A stretch of DNA of 64,000 nt from JAVKDP01 sp040222185 (GCA_040222185.1 JAVKDP010000034.1:41008-105007), one strand, 5' to 3'. Numbered from the stretch's first letter, positions 1-9,415 are shown. Numbers and translations: made by a program. Notes: a model not told the origin generated them from the letters alone.

Positions 1-43
1 GGAGTATGGCTTCGCTTTTAGTAAAATTCATCGAGGAGTGAGG

Positions 44-502
44 TTAGCGATAAAGGAATTGGCGAAGCTCATCTACGTTCATAAAGCCGGTTCGCTCTTT
101 CAGTAAATTTCCTTCAGGATCTAAAATTAGTGTGCCCGGGAAAACATAGACTCCAAAACTTTGAGCCCAGTCTCTTGAAACCACCTGTTGTCCGTTAAAT
201 GTAATCAGCTCTTCAGAGTTTCCGTCAACTTTTGCTGGGATATAGCCTGCGTCTAACACTGTTCTTACTGTTGAATCGGGATATACCTCTCTTTCCATCG
301 CGCGGCAGTATTTACACCCCACTTCAAATACATCAACAAGAATCAATTTCCCGGTTTGCGCAGCTTCGTCCTGAGCTTGTGCTAATGTCCTCCATTCAGG
401 AGCATTTTCAATCTCAATAGGTGCGGTGTTTTTAAGTGCGTTGAACAAAAAAACTCCAATGAAGGCGCTTATGATGACAGTAATTACAATTTTCTTATTC
501 AT
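44..502 (-). CDS. Membrane-anchored thioredoxin-fold protein
   Basis: A 152-residue protein with one N-terminal hydrophobic segment (about residues 4-22), which should anchor it in the inner membrane with the rest in the periplasm. A thioredoxin-like domain follows. The redox motif is C63-K-Y-C66 inside VFEVGCKYCRAME, and a cis-proline-like VFPGTLI lies near residues 118-126. This resembles the thioredoxin_7/SoxW-like families that reduce or relay disulfides in exported proteins; the substrate is unknown. It is divergently arranged with the small gene starting at 583, leaving 80 bases for both promoters. The fold call is solid, the precise role is not. Confidence 0.8.
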   Translation of the reverse strand: MNKKIVITVIISAFIGVFLFNALKNTAPIEIENAPEWRTLAQAQDEAAQTGKLILVDVFEVGCKYCRAMEREVYPDSTVRTVLDAGYIPAKVDGNSEELITFNGQQVVSRDWAQSFGVYVFPGTLILDPEGNLLKERTGFMNVDELRQFLYR

Positions 503-582
503 AGCTGGTAAAAGCTCAGGTCATTTTATTGGTCCTAAAAATAATATCTTTGGGGTTAGCAAACGAACTTGTTTTTATTTTA

Positions 583-789
583 ATGTCTGAGCCTATTGAA
601 TCTTATAAACTTGGAAATATCCAGGTAACTGTAACCCCAGCCGATCGCCAGAATAAACTTGTGATTACTTGTTTTGACGGTGAATTAAAATCAGAGTTTA
701 CGGTAAGTGAATACGAGTTTACGAACTACAGAAGGCTGATGAATCAGCGGATTACACAGGCTTATGCCGATCAAAGAAGCGAAGAATAA
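583..789 (+). CDS. Small uncharacterised acidic protein
   Basis: A 68-residue soluble protein beginning MSEPIESYKLGN. The frame is open from a TTG at 529, but the ATG at 583 is preferred because the extra 18 residues are a hydrophobic stretch that looks like untranslated leader. No membrane segment, signal peptide or known domain is recognised; it looks like a small beta-rich fold followed by a helix (NYRRLMNQRITQAY). Its stop codon directly abuts the stop of the convergent gene at 790, with no bases between. Function unknown. Confidence 0.55.
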   Translation: MSEPIESYKLGNIQVTVTPADRQNKLVITCFDGELKSEFTVSEYEFTNYRRLMNQRITQAYADQRSEE

Positions 790-1353
790 CTAGCTTACCA
801 TAGCAAAAACAGTTATAAAGCTGAGTACCGAAAGGATTAAACCAAACATGAAGATGGTATAAGAAATCCGAAGCAGCTTGTACTTTTTAGCAAGTACCAC
901 GCCCAGTCCGTGGATATCCCGCGCCATATTATCATACAGTCGCTCACTATCCTGCATTAACTCTTCAAGTCCCTCAACATAGTCTTCTCGTTCCATAGTA
1001 TAGAAGTTTCCGAAGAACAGGATATTTGCTCGGTTTGCGCGAACATCCTCAAGTGTAACTAGTTCTTTGCTAACCCGTGGTCGCGCTGATAATACAGCAT
1101 ACACCATTGAACCCAGGCTGGTTAACAGAAGTACAGATGTTGGGATGAGTAACCAGGGGTTGGAATCTATTTTAGGGGAAATAGAAGCAATTACAATCGA
1201 GATAATAATACCATTGATACTAATCATGATATTGGACTTATTATCCGCAATACCACTCAAGTCCATATGGGTACGGTAAGAGGTTCGGAACATATCCGAA
1301 ATACCACGCTTTACCGAACCAAGTTTCTTTTTCTTTGGTTTTTCTTCACTCAT
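790..1353 (-). CDS. Pycsar effector-like membrane protein (DUF5706/PycTM)
   Basis: A 187-residue protein with a basic N-terminus, then the family's hallmark stretch DLSGIADNKSNIMISINGI leading into a first transmembrane segment (about 42-60), a second (67-88), a helical cytoplasmic section, and a third C-terminal segment (about 162-186). This matches the PycTM/DUF5706 family, in which members bind cyclic pyrimidine nucleotides and disrupt the membrane during phage infection. Many Bacteroidota homologues carry an N-terminal HD phosphohydrolase domain; this one has none, and no pyrimidine cyclase gene lies beside it. It may therefore be a housekeeping relative rather than a defence effector. 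It is divergent from hmgA. Confidence 0.75.
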   Translation of the reverse strand: MSEEKPKKKKLGSVKRGISDMFRTSYRTHMDLSGIADNKSNIMISINGIIISIVIASISPKIDSNPWLLIPTSVLLLTSLGSMVYAVLSARPRVSKELVTLEDVRANRANILFFGNFYTMEREDYVEGLEELMQDSERLYDNMARDIHGLGVVLAKKYKLLRISYTIFMFGLILSVLSFITVFAMVS

Positions 1354-1417
1354 AACACCTCTTTTATTTCACGGCAAATATAGATAAATAAAGGCAATAA
1401 GATTTGAGCTAAAAATT

Positions 1418-1433
1418 AGTTGTTATAACAACT
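1418..1433. promoter_or_regulatory. Palindromic operator upstream of hmgA
   Basis: The perfect 16-base palindrome AGTTGTTATAACAACT lies 65 bases before the hmgA start, in the divergent region shared with the DUF5706 gene. The same core recurs immediately before the 4-hydroxyphenylpyruvate dioxygenase gene (12603-12626). Sharing between two loci of one pathway makes it a strong candidate binding site for a tyrosine/homogentisate regulator. The shape suits a MarR-type dimer, but no such regulator gene is in the window. A TATAAT-like hexamer follows at 1463-1468. Confidence 0.75.
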
Positions 1434-1498
1434 TTTTTTCTGCGAATAACTTAATAATTCGATATAATCAATGGTCGAGTAACTAATTTTTTAGAAAC

Positions 1499-2662
1499 AT
1501 GCCTATCTATCATCGTCTTGGAAAAATCCCGCCTAAAAGGCATACACAGTTTAGAAAACCTGATGGCAATTTATACTACGAGCAGCTATTCGGAACCATT
1601 GGCTTTGATGGGATGTCGATGTTGTCTTATCACATTCATCGCCCAACAATGATTCGTGAAGTAGGAGCGCCTGTTGATGTGTCTCCGAAAGTAGCCGTTA
1701 CGAATAATATGAAGTCCATGATGTTGAAGGGGCTTGATATAAAGCCACAGGACGACTACCTGGAAAGCCGTGAAGCAATTTTGACAAACAGTGACGTAAC
1801 TATCCATCTTGCGGCACCAAAGAAGTCACTCACCGAGTATTTTTATAAAAATACCGATGCCGATGAACTTATTTTTATCCATAGAGGAACGGGAACGCTA
1901 AGAACCTTTATAGGAAATATAGACTTTGAGCCAGGCGACTATTTATTAATCCCTCGTGGTATCATTTACCAGATTCGTTTTGACGATGAAGACAATCGTC
2001 ATTTTATAACAGAATCTTACGTTCCTATTTATTCCCCTAAGCGGTATCGAAACTGGTTCGGCCAAATGCTGGAACATTCCCCTTATTGCGAGCGGGATTA
2101 TAAACTTCCGACAGAACTCGAGACCTTTGATGAGAAAGGCGAGTTTCTGATGAAAGTAAAGAAGCAGGGAATGATGCACGAGCTTACCTACGATTCGCAT
2201 CCTTTTGATGTGGTAGGTTGGGACGGTTATAACTTTCCTTATGGATTTTCGATCAAGAACTTTGAGCCGATCACTGGTCGGGTGCACCAACCGCCTCCCG
2301 TTCATCAAACTTTTGAGACATCAGCTTTTGTAGTTTGCTCTTTTGTTCCGAGGCTATACGACTACCACCCAATTGCAATTCCTTCCCCATACCATCATTC
2401 AAATATAGATTCAGATGAAGTGATCTATTATGTAGATGGAGATTTCATGAGCAGGAATCATGTAGAACAAGGATACATTTCATTGCATCCGGCAGGTATT
2501 CCTCACGGTCCTCATCCGGGAGCATATGAAGGAAGTATTGGGAAAAAAGAAACGAAAGAGTGGGCAGTAATGGTAGATACATTCAAGCCGCTAAAGGTTA
2601 CTGAAAATGCTTTAAAGATTGATGACGGAACATATTATCAATCCTGGCTGGAGAATAAATAA
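1499..2662 (+). CDS. hmgA: Homogentisate 1,2-dioxygenase
   Basis: A 387-residue cupin-fold enzyme that opens the homogentisate ring to maleylacetoacetate using Fe(II) and O2, the central step of tyrosine and phenylalanine breakdown. The start MPIYHRLGKIPPKRH is typical of the shorter bacterial family. Likely iron ligands are in SPYHHSNIDSDEV (H299 or H300, E307) and in HPAGIPHGPHPG (H336). It leads a four-gene operon with fumarylacetoacetase, a flavin reductase and acetoacetyl-CoA synthetase, with gaps of 18 and 3 bases and then an overlap. It is preceded by the palindromic operator at 1418-1433. Confidence 0.95.
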   Translation: MPIYHRLGKIPPKRHTQFRKPDGNLYYEQLFGTIGFDGMSMLSYHIHRPTMIREVGAPVDVSPKVAVTNNMKSMMLKGLDIKPQDDYLESREAILTNSDVTIHLAAPKKSLTEYFYKNTDADELIFIHRGTGTLRTFIGNIDFEPGDYLLIPRGIIYQIRFDDEDNRHFITESYVPIYSPKRYRNWFGQMLEHSPYCERDYKLPTELETFDEKGEFLMKVKKQGMMHELTYDSHPFDVVGWDGYNFPYGFSIKNFEPITGRVHQPPPVHQTFETSAFVVCSFVPRLYDYHPIAIPSPYHHSNIDSDEVIYYVDGDFMSRNHVEQGYISLHPAGIPHGPHPGAYEGSIGKKETKEWAVMVDTFKPLKVTENALKIDDGTYYQSWLENK

Positions 2663-2680
2663 TCTATAATCGGTAGTACA

Positions 2681-3928
2681 TTGAATAATTCATTAAATCC
2701 ATGGGTAGAAATCCCGACAAACAGTGATTTCTCAATTCACAATCTTCCATTTGGTATTTTTTCTACTAAAGGCCTAACACCAAGAGTTGGTGTCGCGATA
2801 GGTGACCTGATCATAGATCTTTCTGAAGCTCAGAAGTCAGGAATGTTCAGCGATCTGAATATTGAAGCGGATATTTTTGAGAATCCTTTTTTAAATGATT
2901 TTATCGGGCTAGGTAAAGAGGTAACTAACTCTGTCAGAACGCGACTTCAAAATACATTGTGTGATGCAGATTCGGTTCTGCTTTCAAATCCGTCTGTGTT
3001 TGTTGACCAGGAAGATGCAACAATGCACCTGCCGGTCAAGGTTGGAGACTATACTGATTTCTATTCTAGTATTGAGCATGCCACCAATGTCGGGAAGATG
3101 TTTAGAGATCCTGATAATGCACTCCTTCCAAACTGGAGGCATTTACCTGTCGGATATCACGGGCGTGCATCTTCAATTATAGTTTCCGGCCAGGATATTC
3201 ATCGCCCGAAAGGTCAAACCAAACCAGCAGATAGCAATCCTGTATTTGGCCCTTCGAAGAGAATGGATTTCGAACTGGAGATGGCCTTCATTGTTGGAAA
3301 AGGAACTGGTTTAGGAGACTCGGTAACAACAGGCTCAGCAGAGGATCATATTTTTGGGATGGTTCTATTCAACGATTGGTCTGCAAGAGATATTCAAAAG
3401 TGGGAATATGTACCGCTAGGGCCATTTTTGGGAAAGAGTTTTGCATCATCAATCTCTCCATGGGTGGTAACGATGGAAGCGTTGGAACCATTCAGGGTAT
3501 CAAGCCCGAAGCAGGAACCGGAAGTTTTACCACACCTTAAGTACTCGGGTGAGAAGAACTTTGACATTAACCTTGAAGTTCAGATTCAGACCGAAAAAGG
3601 TAGTGAAGCAACAACGATCTGCGAGACCAATTTTAAGTATATGTATTGGAACATGGCGCAGCAGCTTACGCATCATACCACAAATGGATGTAATATCAAT
3701 ATTGGGGACATGATGGCTTCCGGAACTATTTCAGGGCCAACCCCAGACTCTTTTGGCTCCATGCTGGAGCTATCATGGTCAGGCTCGAAAAAAATTGCTC
3801 TAAAAGGTGGTGAGGAACGTACTTTTCTTGAAGATGGAGACACTGTAATTATGAAAGGTCATTCTGAAAACAACGGAATCAGGGTTGGTTTTGGTGAGGT
3901 GCGATCTAAATTATTACCAAGTACATAG
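2681..3928 (+). CDS. fahA: Fumarylacetoacetase
   Basis: A 415-residue enzyme that hydrolyses fumarylacetoacetate to fumarate and acetoacetate, the last step of the homogentisate pathway. The N-terminal SH3-like domain begins NSLNPWVEIPTNSDFSIHNLPFGIF, which is standard for the family and supports the TTG start at 2681, 18 bases after the hmgA stop. The catalytic domain carries DYTDFYSSIEHATNVG, LPVGYHGRASS and the metal-binding FELEMAFIVG and NDWSARDIQKWEY motifs. Length is normal. The acetoacetate product is presumably activated by the ligase two genes downstream. Confidence 0.95.
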   Translation: MNNSLNPWVEIPTNSDFSIHNLPFGIFSTKGLTPRVGVAIGDLIIDLSEAQKSGMFSDLNIEADIFENPFLNDFIGLGKEVTNSVRTRLQNTLCDADSVLLSNPSVFVDQEDATMHLPVKVGDYTDFYSSIEHATNVGKMFRDPDNALLPNWRHLPVGYHGRASSIIVSGQDIHRPKGQTKPADSNPVFGPSKRMDFELEMAFIVGKGTGLGDSVTTGSAEDHIFGMVLFNDWSARDIQKWEYVPLGPFLGKSFASSISPWVVTMEALEPFRVSSPKQEPEVLPHLKYSGEKNFDINLEVQIQTEKGSEATTICETNFKYMYWNMAQQLTHHTTNGCNINIGDMMASGTISGPTPDSFGSMLELSWSGSKKIALKGGEERTFLEDGDTVIMKGHSENNGIRVGFGEVRSKLLPST

Positions 3929-3931
3929 AAT

Positions 3932-4837
3932 ATGGACCACTCCTTCAAAACGATTGACCCAAAAAGTCTTTCTATACCTGAACGGCAAAATCTTCTGAGC
4001 TCTGCGGTAGCTCCCCGCCCTATTTCTTTTGCAAGTACTGTTGATTTAGATGGAAACGTAAATCTGAGTCCATTCAGCTTTTTTAATGTCTTTTCATCCA
4101 ATCCTCCTATTCTCATTTTTTCACCAGCAAGACGTGGCAGAGACAATACGACCAAACATACATACCAAAATGTGAAGGTAGTTCCAGAAGTGGTGATCAA
4201 TATTGTTAACTACCCAATGGTTGAACAGATGTCGCTGGCAAGTACAGAATATGCCAAGGGAGTGAATGAGTTTACAAAGGCTGGATTTACAGAAATTGCT
4301 TCTGAAACAATTAAGCCGCCCAGAGTTGCTGAAAGCCCGGTTTCTTTCGAGTGTACTGTGGATCAGGTGATAGAGCTTGGAACAGAAGGCGGGGCAGGAA
4401 ACCTGGTATTAGCCAGGGTTCAGCTTATTCATGTGAATGAGAAATACCTGGATGATACCGGAAAATTGGATACAACGATCCTCGATTTAATCGGGCGAAT
4501 GGGAGGCAGCTGGTACACCCGTTCTGGTAAAGAGTCTTTATTTGAAATACCCAAGCCACTGCAAACGAAAGGAATTGGAGTGGATCAACTGCCTATTTCA
4601 GTTCAACGAAGTGAGGTATTAACCGGGAATAACCTGGGGCGTTTAGGCAATATCGAGCAAGTACCAACTCCTGATCAGATTAATAAAGTAAAAGGGATGT
4701 TGGAGGAGATAGGACTTTCAAAATCATATTCGGGAAATGAATTGAGAACTAAGGTTCATGAATTAGCCAAGTCTGTGTTGGAAGACGGAAACCCAATTCA
4801 GGCACTAGCTATTTTGCTTGCGATCGAAGATGAATGA
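3932..4837 (+). CDS. Flavin reductase-like FMN-binding split-barrel protein
   Basis: A 301-residue protein whose first two thirds match the flavin reductase/DIM6-NTAB split-barrel family: SSAVAPRPISFASTVDLDG, NLSPFSFFNVFSSNPPILIFSP and KHTYQNVKVVPEVVINIV are typical FMN-contact stretches. The last 90 residues are an extra helical region. It starts 3 bases after the fahA stop and overlaps the ligase gene, so it belongs to the homogentisate operon. Such a flavin protein is not needed in the classical pathway. It could support an unlisted side reaction or replace a missing step; both are inference. Confidence 0.85.
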   Translation: MDHSFKTIDPKSLSIPERQNLLSSAVAPRPISFASTVDLDGNVNLSPFSFFNVFSSNPPILIFSPARRGRDNTTKHTYQNVKVVPEVVINIVNYPMVEQMSLASTEYAKGVNEFTKAGFTEIASETIKPPRVAESPVSFECTVDQVIELGTEGGAGNLVLARVQLIHVNEKYLDDTGKLDTTILDLIGRMGGSWYTRSGKESLFEIPKPLQTKGIGVDQLPISVQRSEVLTGNNLGRLGNIEQVPTPDQINKVKGMLEEIGLSKSYSGNELRTKVHELAKSVLEDGNPIQALAILLAIEDE

Positions 4838-6788
4838 TGAACATCGAATATTATGGGAGCCTTCAGCGGAGTTTATTGAAAACTCTAACTTGAAACACTA
4901 TGAGAACTGGCTACTCGAGAATAAAAAATTAAGCTTTAGAAGCTATCAGGAACTTTGGGCCTGGTCAAATGATCAGCTAGAAGATTTTTGGTTAAGCCTT
5001 TGGGAATACTTCGGGATAAAGAGTGAAGGAGAGTTCAGTAAGGTGATCAGCGACCAGGAAATGCCCGGAACAAAATGGTTTGAGGGTGCGAAGCTGAGTT
5101 ATGCGGAACATATTTTTGAACAATACTCTGATGATCGGCCTGCCCTTCACTTCAAACAAGAAGGCCAACCTGTACAAACTACTTCATGGGCTGAACTAAA
5201 GGCTTCAGTTAGCAGGGTTCGCACCTATTTTAAAAGTATTGGAATCAAAAAAGGCGATTGTATTGCTGGCTATCTCCCAAACACACCAGAAGCGATTATT
5301 TCATTCCTGGCAGCGAACTCACTGGGGGCGATATGGTCTTGTTGTTCTCCTGACTTTGGAGTTAAAACTGTATTGGATCGTTTTAGCCTGATCGAGCCGA
5401 AGGTCCTGATAGCCTCAAATGGATATGTTTATGGTGGAAAGACTATAAGCCGGGTTTCAGAAGTAGACCAAATCTCGAATTCTATTTCTTCAATTAAGGA
5501 AGTGATTCTAATCCCCATGATAAGAGAGGAAGGAGAGCAAGAGGAAATCGGGACTTCATGGGGAAGTGTGATGGAGACAGTTCCGGAAGCGCTGACCTTT
5601 GAAAAAGTAGAATTCGAGCACCCGATCTGGGTACTGTACTCGTCGGGAACTACCGGAAAACCAAAGGCAATTACTCATTCTCATGGCGGTGTTTTGCTGG
5701 AGCATCTTAAATACATGCATTTTCATAATGATGTAAAACCGGGCGAGAATTTTTTCTGGTTTACAACTACAGGCTGGATGATGTGGAATTTTCTCCAGGC
5801 CAGTCTGCTTGCAGGTGCAACCGCGGTTCTTTTTGATGGAAGCCCGGGCTATCCGGATTTAAATACTCTTTGGGAGTTAACAGATGAGTTGCCTATTCAT
5901 CACTTTGGGACAAGTGCTCCATTCCTTATAGCATGTATGAAAAAAGGTCTTTCTCCAGGAAAAGAATTAAACCTGGCTTCGTTAAGATCCATTGGTTCAA
6001 CAGGAGCGCCACTTCCTCCGGAAGCATTTGACTGGGTATATAAGCATGTTTCTGAAGATGTCTGGCTCTGCTCGATGAGTGGAGGAACAGACGTTTGTAC
6101 AGCTTTTGTTGGAGGCATTCCATATGAACCAGTACATAGAGGAACCATCCAGGGACGCGCTTTGGGCTGTAATCTTGTCGGGTTTAATGAAGAAGGAACT
6201 GAAGTGATCGGATCGCTTGGAGAAATGGTAATTACAAAGCCTATGCCTTCTATGCCGATATACTTTTGGGGAGATGAAAACAATGAAAGATACCGATCCA
6301 GTTATTTTGAAAAATTCCTGGGGTATTGGGCACATGGAGATTGGATCAAAGTATTTGAAAATGGAAGCCTGATTATCCAGGGAAGATCTGATGCCACATT
6401 AAACAGGAAGGGTATTCGTATTGGAACCGCAGAAATCTATGCAGTACTGGATAAAATACCTGGCATAAAAGATAGCCTGATTGTTAACCTTGAGCGGGAA
6501 GGAGGCGACGATTTCATGCCCTTATTTGTGGTAACCGATGCAGGAACCTCGATAGAAGAGTTATCGGGCATTGTAAAGTCCTCATTGCGAGAACAGTGCT
6601 CACCCCGTCATGTGCCGGATGCTATTTTCGAAGCTCCCGATATTCCATATACATTAAGCGGAAAGAAGATGGAGGTCCCCGTTAAGAAAGCACTGCTTGG
6701 GATGGACATCACAAAAAGCATAAACAAAGATGCCTGCCGAAACCCCGAAGCAATGGACGCTTTTATAGAGTTGGCTGGAAGTTTCTGA
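4830..6788 (+). CDS. Acetoacetate-CoA ligase (acetoacetyl-CoA synthetase)
   Basis: A 652-residue ANL-superfamily adenylate-forming enzyme that activates acetoacetate with ATP and CoA. The ATG at 4830 (MNDEHRILWEPS) is preferred over a TTG four codons earlier; it overlaps the preceding stop by 8 bases, suggesting translational coupling. Visible motifs are the P-loop VLYSSGTTGKPKAITHSHGG, TTTGWMMWNF, GRSDATLNRKGIRIGTAEIY and the C-terminal lysine motif SGKKMEVPVKK. The alternative, another short-chain acyl-CoA synthetase, is less likely given the operon: fumarylacetoacetase upstream makes acetoacetate, and this enzyme would feed it to thiolase. Confidence 0.93.
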   Translation: MNDEHRILWEPSAEFIENSNLKHYENWLLENKKLSFRSYQELWAWSNDQLEDFWLSLWEYFGIKSEGEFSKVISDQEMPGTKWFEGAKLSYAEHIFEQYSDDRPALHFKQEGQPVQTTSWAELKASVSRVRTYFKSIGIKKGDCIAGYLPNTPEAIISFLAANSLGAIWSCCSPDFGVKTVLDRFSLIEPKVLIASNGYVYGGKTISRVSEVDQISNSISSIKEVILIPMIREEGEQEEIGTSWGSVMETVPEALTFEKVEFEHPIWVLYSSGTTGKPKAITHSHGGVLLEHLKYMHFHNDVKPGENFFWFTTTGWMMWNFLQASLLAGATAVLFDGSPGYPDLNTLWELTDELPIHHFGTSAPFLIACMKKGLSPGKELNLASLRSIGSTGAPLPPEAFDWVYKHVSEDVWLCSMSGGTDVCTAFVGGIPYEPVHRGTIQGRALGCNLVGFNEEGTEVIGSLGEMVITKPMPSMPIYFWGDENNERYRSSYFEKFLGYWAHGDWIKVFENGSLIIQGRSDATLNRKGIRIGTAEIYAVLDKIPGIKDSLIVNLEREGGDDFMPLFVVTDAGTSIEELSGIVKSSLREQCSPRHVPDAIFEAPDIPYTLSGKKMEVPVKKALLGMDITKSINKDACRNPEAMDAFIELAGSF

Positions 6789-6804
6789 TATTTCTTCTTC
6801 GGAA

Positions 6805-6856
6805 CCCTGAGCGTACCCGCGAAGAATCTAGCGATTCATGCGCTAAGACTCTTCTA
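6805..6856. repeat. Intergenic dyad, degenerate interspersed repeat
   Basis: After the homogentisate operon there is an imperfect inverted repeat, GAAGAATCTAGCG (6821-6833) against CGCTAAGACTCTTC (6841-6854), preceded by CCTGAGCG. It resembles a decayed copy of the CCTGAGC...GAAGGATC-type element at 12465-12539. It has no clear T-run. It may act as an RNA 3' structure or be a REP-like element. The rest of the gap up to 7018 is AT-rich with no other recognisable feature. Confidence 0.4.
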
Positions 6857-7018
6857 AAGCATGATCAGGTTGACAAATCATAGTTTAAATCAAAGATGAG
6901 GAGCCAATTCAATTTCTTTTCATCTTTTAAAAAATATTACACTAAATAACTAGTATAATCTATTCTGGGTGACTTCTTTTATATTCAACCCGCAAATTTT
7001 AATAAATACAACCAATCC

Positions 7019-9397
7019 ATGAAACGCATCTCAATTTTATTCTATACGTTTTCTATTGTATTGACTGCTCAATATGCTTTTGCACAAACCACTCCAGATG
7101 GCATCATGCCACAACTACAAGGGTTTGGACAAGCTGTTGAGATTTCGAACGGAAACGTATTCATCGGGGAACCTAATAACGTTCATATTCCCGGCGCTGT
7201 GTACATCTTTACAAAAGACGGAGAAAACTGGATACAAAGTAATATGATCAAGGCCGATAATGGTGAAATCGGTGACAGATTTGGATCTTCAATATCTGCA
7301 AACGGGAACCTGCTAATGGTAGGCGCCCCTAATAGAAACGATGGCGAGGGCGGCGCTTATATTTTTGCACAGGCAGACGACGGTACCTGGTCACAATTAA
7401 CCATGTTTACAGTTGTTTCAGACTCTGCAGTTAGTTCTGCAGGCTCCGATGTGGCCCTGAGTGATGGATACGCATTTGTGGGAATACCATCTTATGAAAC
7501 AGGAGCTGTAGTTGTATACAAAGAAAATGAAGGAGTATGGTTGCAAGATACCATCATCATGAATCCAGATACAGCAGAGTCCCAATTTGGTAGTGCGATA
7601 GATGTAGATGGAATGAATCTTTTAGTAGGAGCTCCAACTCAGGATGGAGGTGCGGCTTTTGTATACTCCTTAGACGATGAGAATAACTGGTCGCTTAATA
7701 GCACTCTTAAATACAACTCGCTAACGGAAGAAAGTCGATACGCAAGTGAAGTTGCTATTAAAGGTGATTTAGCAATTGTTGGTGCATACCGAAATAACTC
7801 TATCGGAACTGCATTTGTGTTCCGTCAAACAGAAGATGGTTGGGTTTCTGATGGCCAGTTAGCAGCTTTTGATCAAAGGCAGCGTCATTCTTTTGGATAT
7901 GCCATTTCTTTTGCTGAAAGCGAAGTATTGGTTGGAGCAGTAAATGCAAACGGAGGAACGGGTACTATTTATCGTTTCCCTATGGATGAAGATGGAAACT
8001 GGGCTGGTTCAACTAAAATAGAAAGCTCAGGCCAGCAACGTGGAGATTTCTACGGTGCTTCACTTGCTACAGAAGGAGGCATTGTTGTTACCGGCTTAAC
8101 CGGTGGTGATTTCCGAGCTGGTAAAGCGGCAATTTTAGAATTGGACGACAGTGGAAACTGGATAACTTCTAATGTTGTAATTAGTGAACCTGTTGGCCTT
8201 CTGGCTTCTGTAACAGAAGGAAAAGTTGATTGTGATGCTGGTGCAGCTGGTATTTTTGGTTGTGAGCAAGTTAACCTGGTTTCTTTCCTTCCGACGAGAG
8301 ATGTTGGCGGAGAACGAGGAGTAAGACTAAATGATATTTGGGGTTGGGAAGACCCGGAAACAGGAAAAGAATATGCACTAGTAGGTCGTTCTGAGGGAAC
8401 TTCTTTTGTTGATCTTAGTGATCCTTCAAATCCTGTATATGTAGCAAACCTACCTATGACAGAAGGCGCACGCGCAAATGTTTGGCGCGACATCAAAGTG
8501 TATAAAGATCATGCATACATCGTTGCTGATGGAGCTGGACCACATGGAATGCAAGTTGTTGACTTAACAAAATTGCGTGCATATGACGGAGAGGCTCTAT
8601 TGCTTGAAGAAGATTTCGTGTACGACAATGTAAATAGTGCACACAATGTGGTAATTAATGAAGAAACAGGATATGCATATATCGTAGGTGCAAGAGGTGG
8701 TGGTACCACTTGCGGCGGTGGCCTCCATATGGTAAATATCCAGGATCCTAAAAAACCTGAATTTGCGGGATGTTTTGCTGACCCCTCAACTGGCCGTAGT
8801 GGAACAGGATATTCTCATGATGCCCAATGTGTGATTTACAATGGTCCGGATGAGGAGCATCAAGGCAAAGAAGTTTGTGTAGGAGCTAATGAAACTGCCA
8901 TCAGTGTAGCAGACGTAACTGATAAAGATAACCCAATCGCTCTTTCTACTGGTTCATATCCAGATTATGGATACGTTCACCAGGGATGGTTTTCTGAAGA
9001 TCAAAGGTATTTCTATCAAAACGATGAGTTGGATGAGTTAATAGGAAATGTTACTGAAACACGTACTATAATCTGGGATCTAACGGATTTAGATGATCCA
9101 CAAGTTCTTGCTCAATTCTTCAATGATAATGCATCTTCTGATCACAACCTGTACATAAAAGATAACCTGATGTACCAATCAAATTATGTAAGCGGTCTTC
9201 AGGTATTCGATATCAGCGATGCTGCGAACCCTAAGAAAGTTGGTTATTTCGACACCTTCCCATTCACGGATGATGCCGCAGGTTTTAGCGGTACCTGGAG
9301 TAACTACCCATACTTCAAAAGTGGAGTGGTAGTAATGACCAGCGGAACAGAAGGTTTGTTTGTACTGGAAACAACCCCGGAACTAATTAATCGATAA
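7019..9397 (+). CDS. Exported FG-GAP and choice-of-anchor B (LVIVD) protein
   Basis: A 792-residue protein with a signal peptide (MKRISILFYTFSIVLTAQYAFA, cleavage before Q). Residues about 30-385 hold about seven FG-GAP-like blades of the form FGxxIxxxGxxLLVGAP. Residues about 400-790 form a choice-of-anchor B/LVIVD-type domain: GVRLNDIWGWEDPETGKEYALVG, SAHNVVINEETGYAYIVG, YSHDAQCVIYNGPDEEHQGKE and SSDHNLYIKDNLMYQSNYVSGL. No C-terminal sorting tail is visible. Likely periplasmic or surface located; ligand unknown. It is followed by a strong hairpin terminator, so it is probably a single-gene unit. Confidence 0.85.
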   Translation: MKRISILFYTFSIVLTAQYAFAQTTPDGIMPQLQGFGQAVEISNGNVFIGEPNNVHIPGAVYIFTKDGENWIQSNMIKADNGEIGDRFGSSISANGNLLMVGAPNRNDGEGGAYIFAQADDGTWSQLTMFTVVSDSAVSSAGSDVALSDGYAFVGIPSYETGAVVVYKENEGVWLQDTIIMNPDTAESQFGSAIDVDGMNLLVGAPTQDGGAAFVYSLDDENNWSLNSTLKYNSLTEESRYASEVAIKGDLAIVGAYRNNSIGTAFVFRQTEDGWVSDGQLAAFDQRQRHSFGYAISFAESEVLVGAVNANGGTGTIYRFPMDEDGNWAGSTKIESSGQQRGDFYGASLATEGGIVVTGLTGGDFRAGKAAILELDDSGNWITSNVVISEPVGLLASVTEGKVDCDAGAAGIFGCEQVNLVSFLPTRDVGGERGVRLNDIWGWEDPETGKEYALVGRSEGTSFVDLSDPSNPVYVANLPMTEGARANVWRDIKVYKDHAYIVADGAGPHGMQVVDLTKLRAYDGEALLLEEDFVYDNVNSAHNVVINEETGYAYIVGARGGGTTCGGGLHMVNIQDPKKPEFAGCFADPSTGRSGTGYSHDAQCVIYNGPDEEHQGKEVCVGANETAISVADVTDKDNPIALSTGSYPDYGYVHQGWFSEDQRYFYQNDELDELIGNVTETRTIIWDLTDLDDPQVLAQFFNDNASSDHNLYIKDNLMYQSNYVSGLQVFDISDAANPKKVGYFDTFPFTDDAAGFSGTWSNYPYFKSGVVVMTSGTEGLFVLETTPELINR

Positions 9398-9415
9398 CAT
9401 AGATTATTGACGGAC

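Noticed and set aside
1463..1468. TATAAT as a firm hmgA promoter
   Set aside because: No matching upstream box at proper spacing, and Bacteroidota-type promoters use a different consensus; kept only as a remark.
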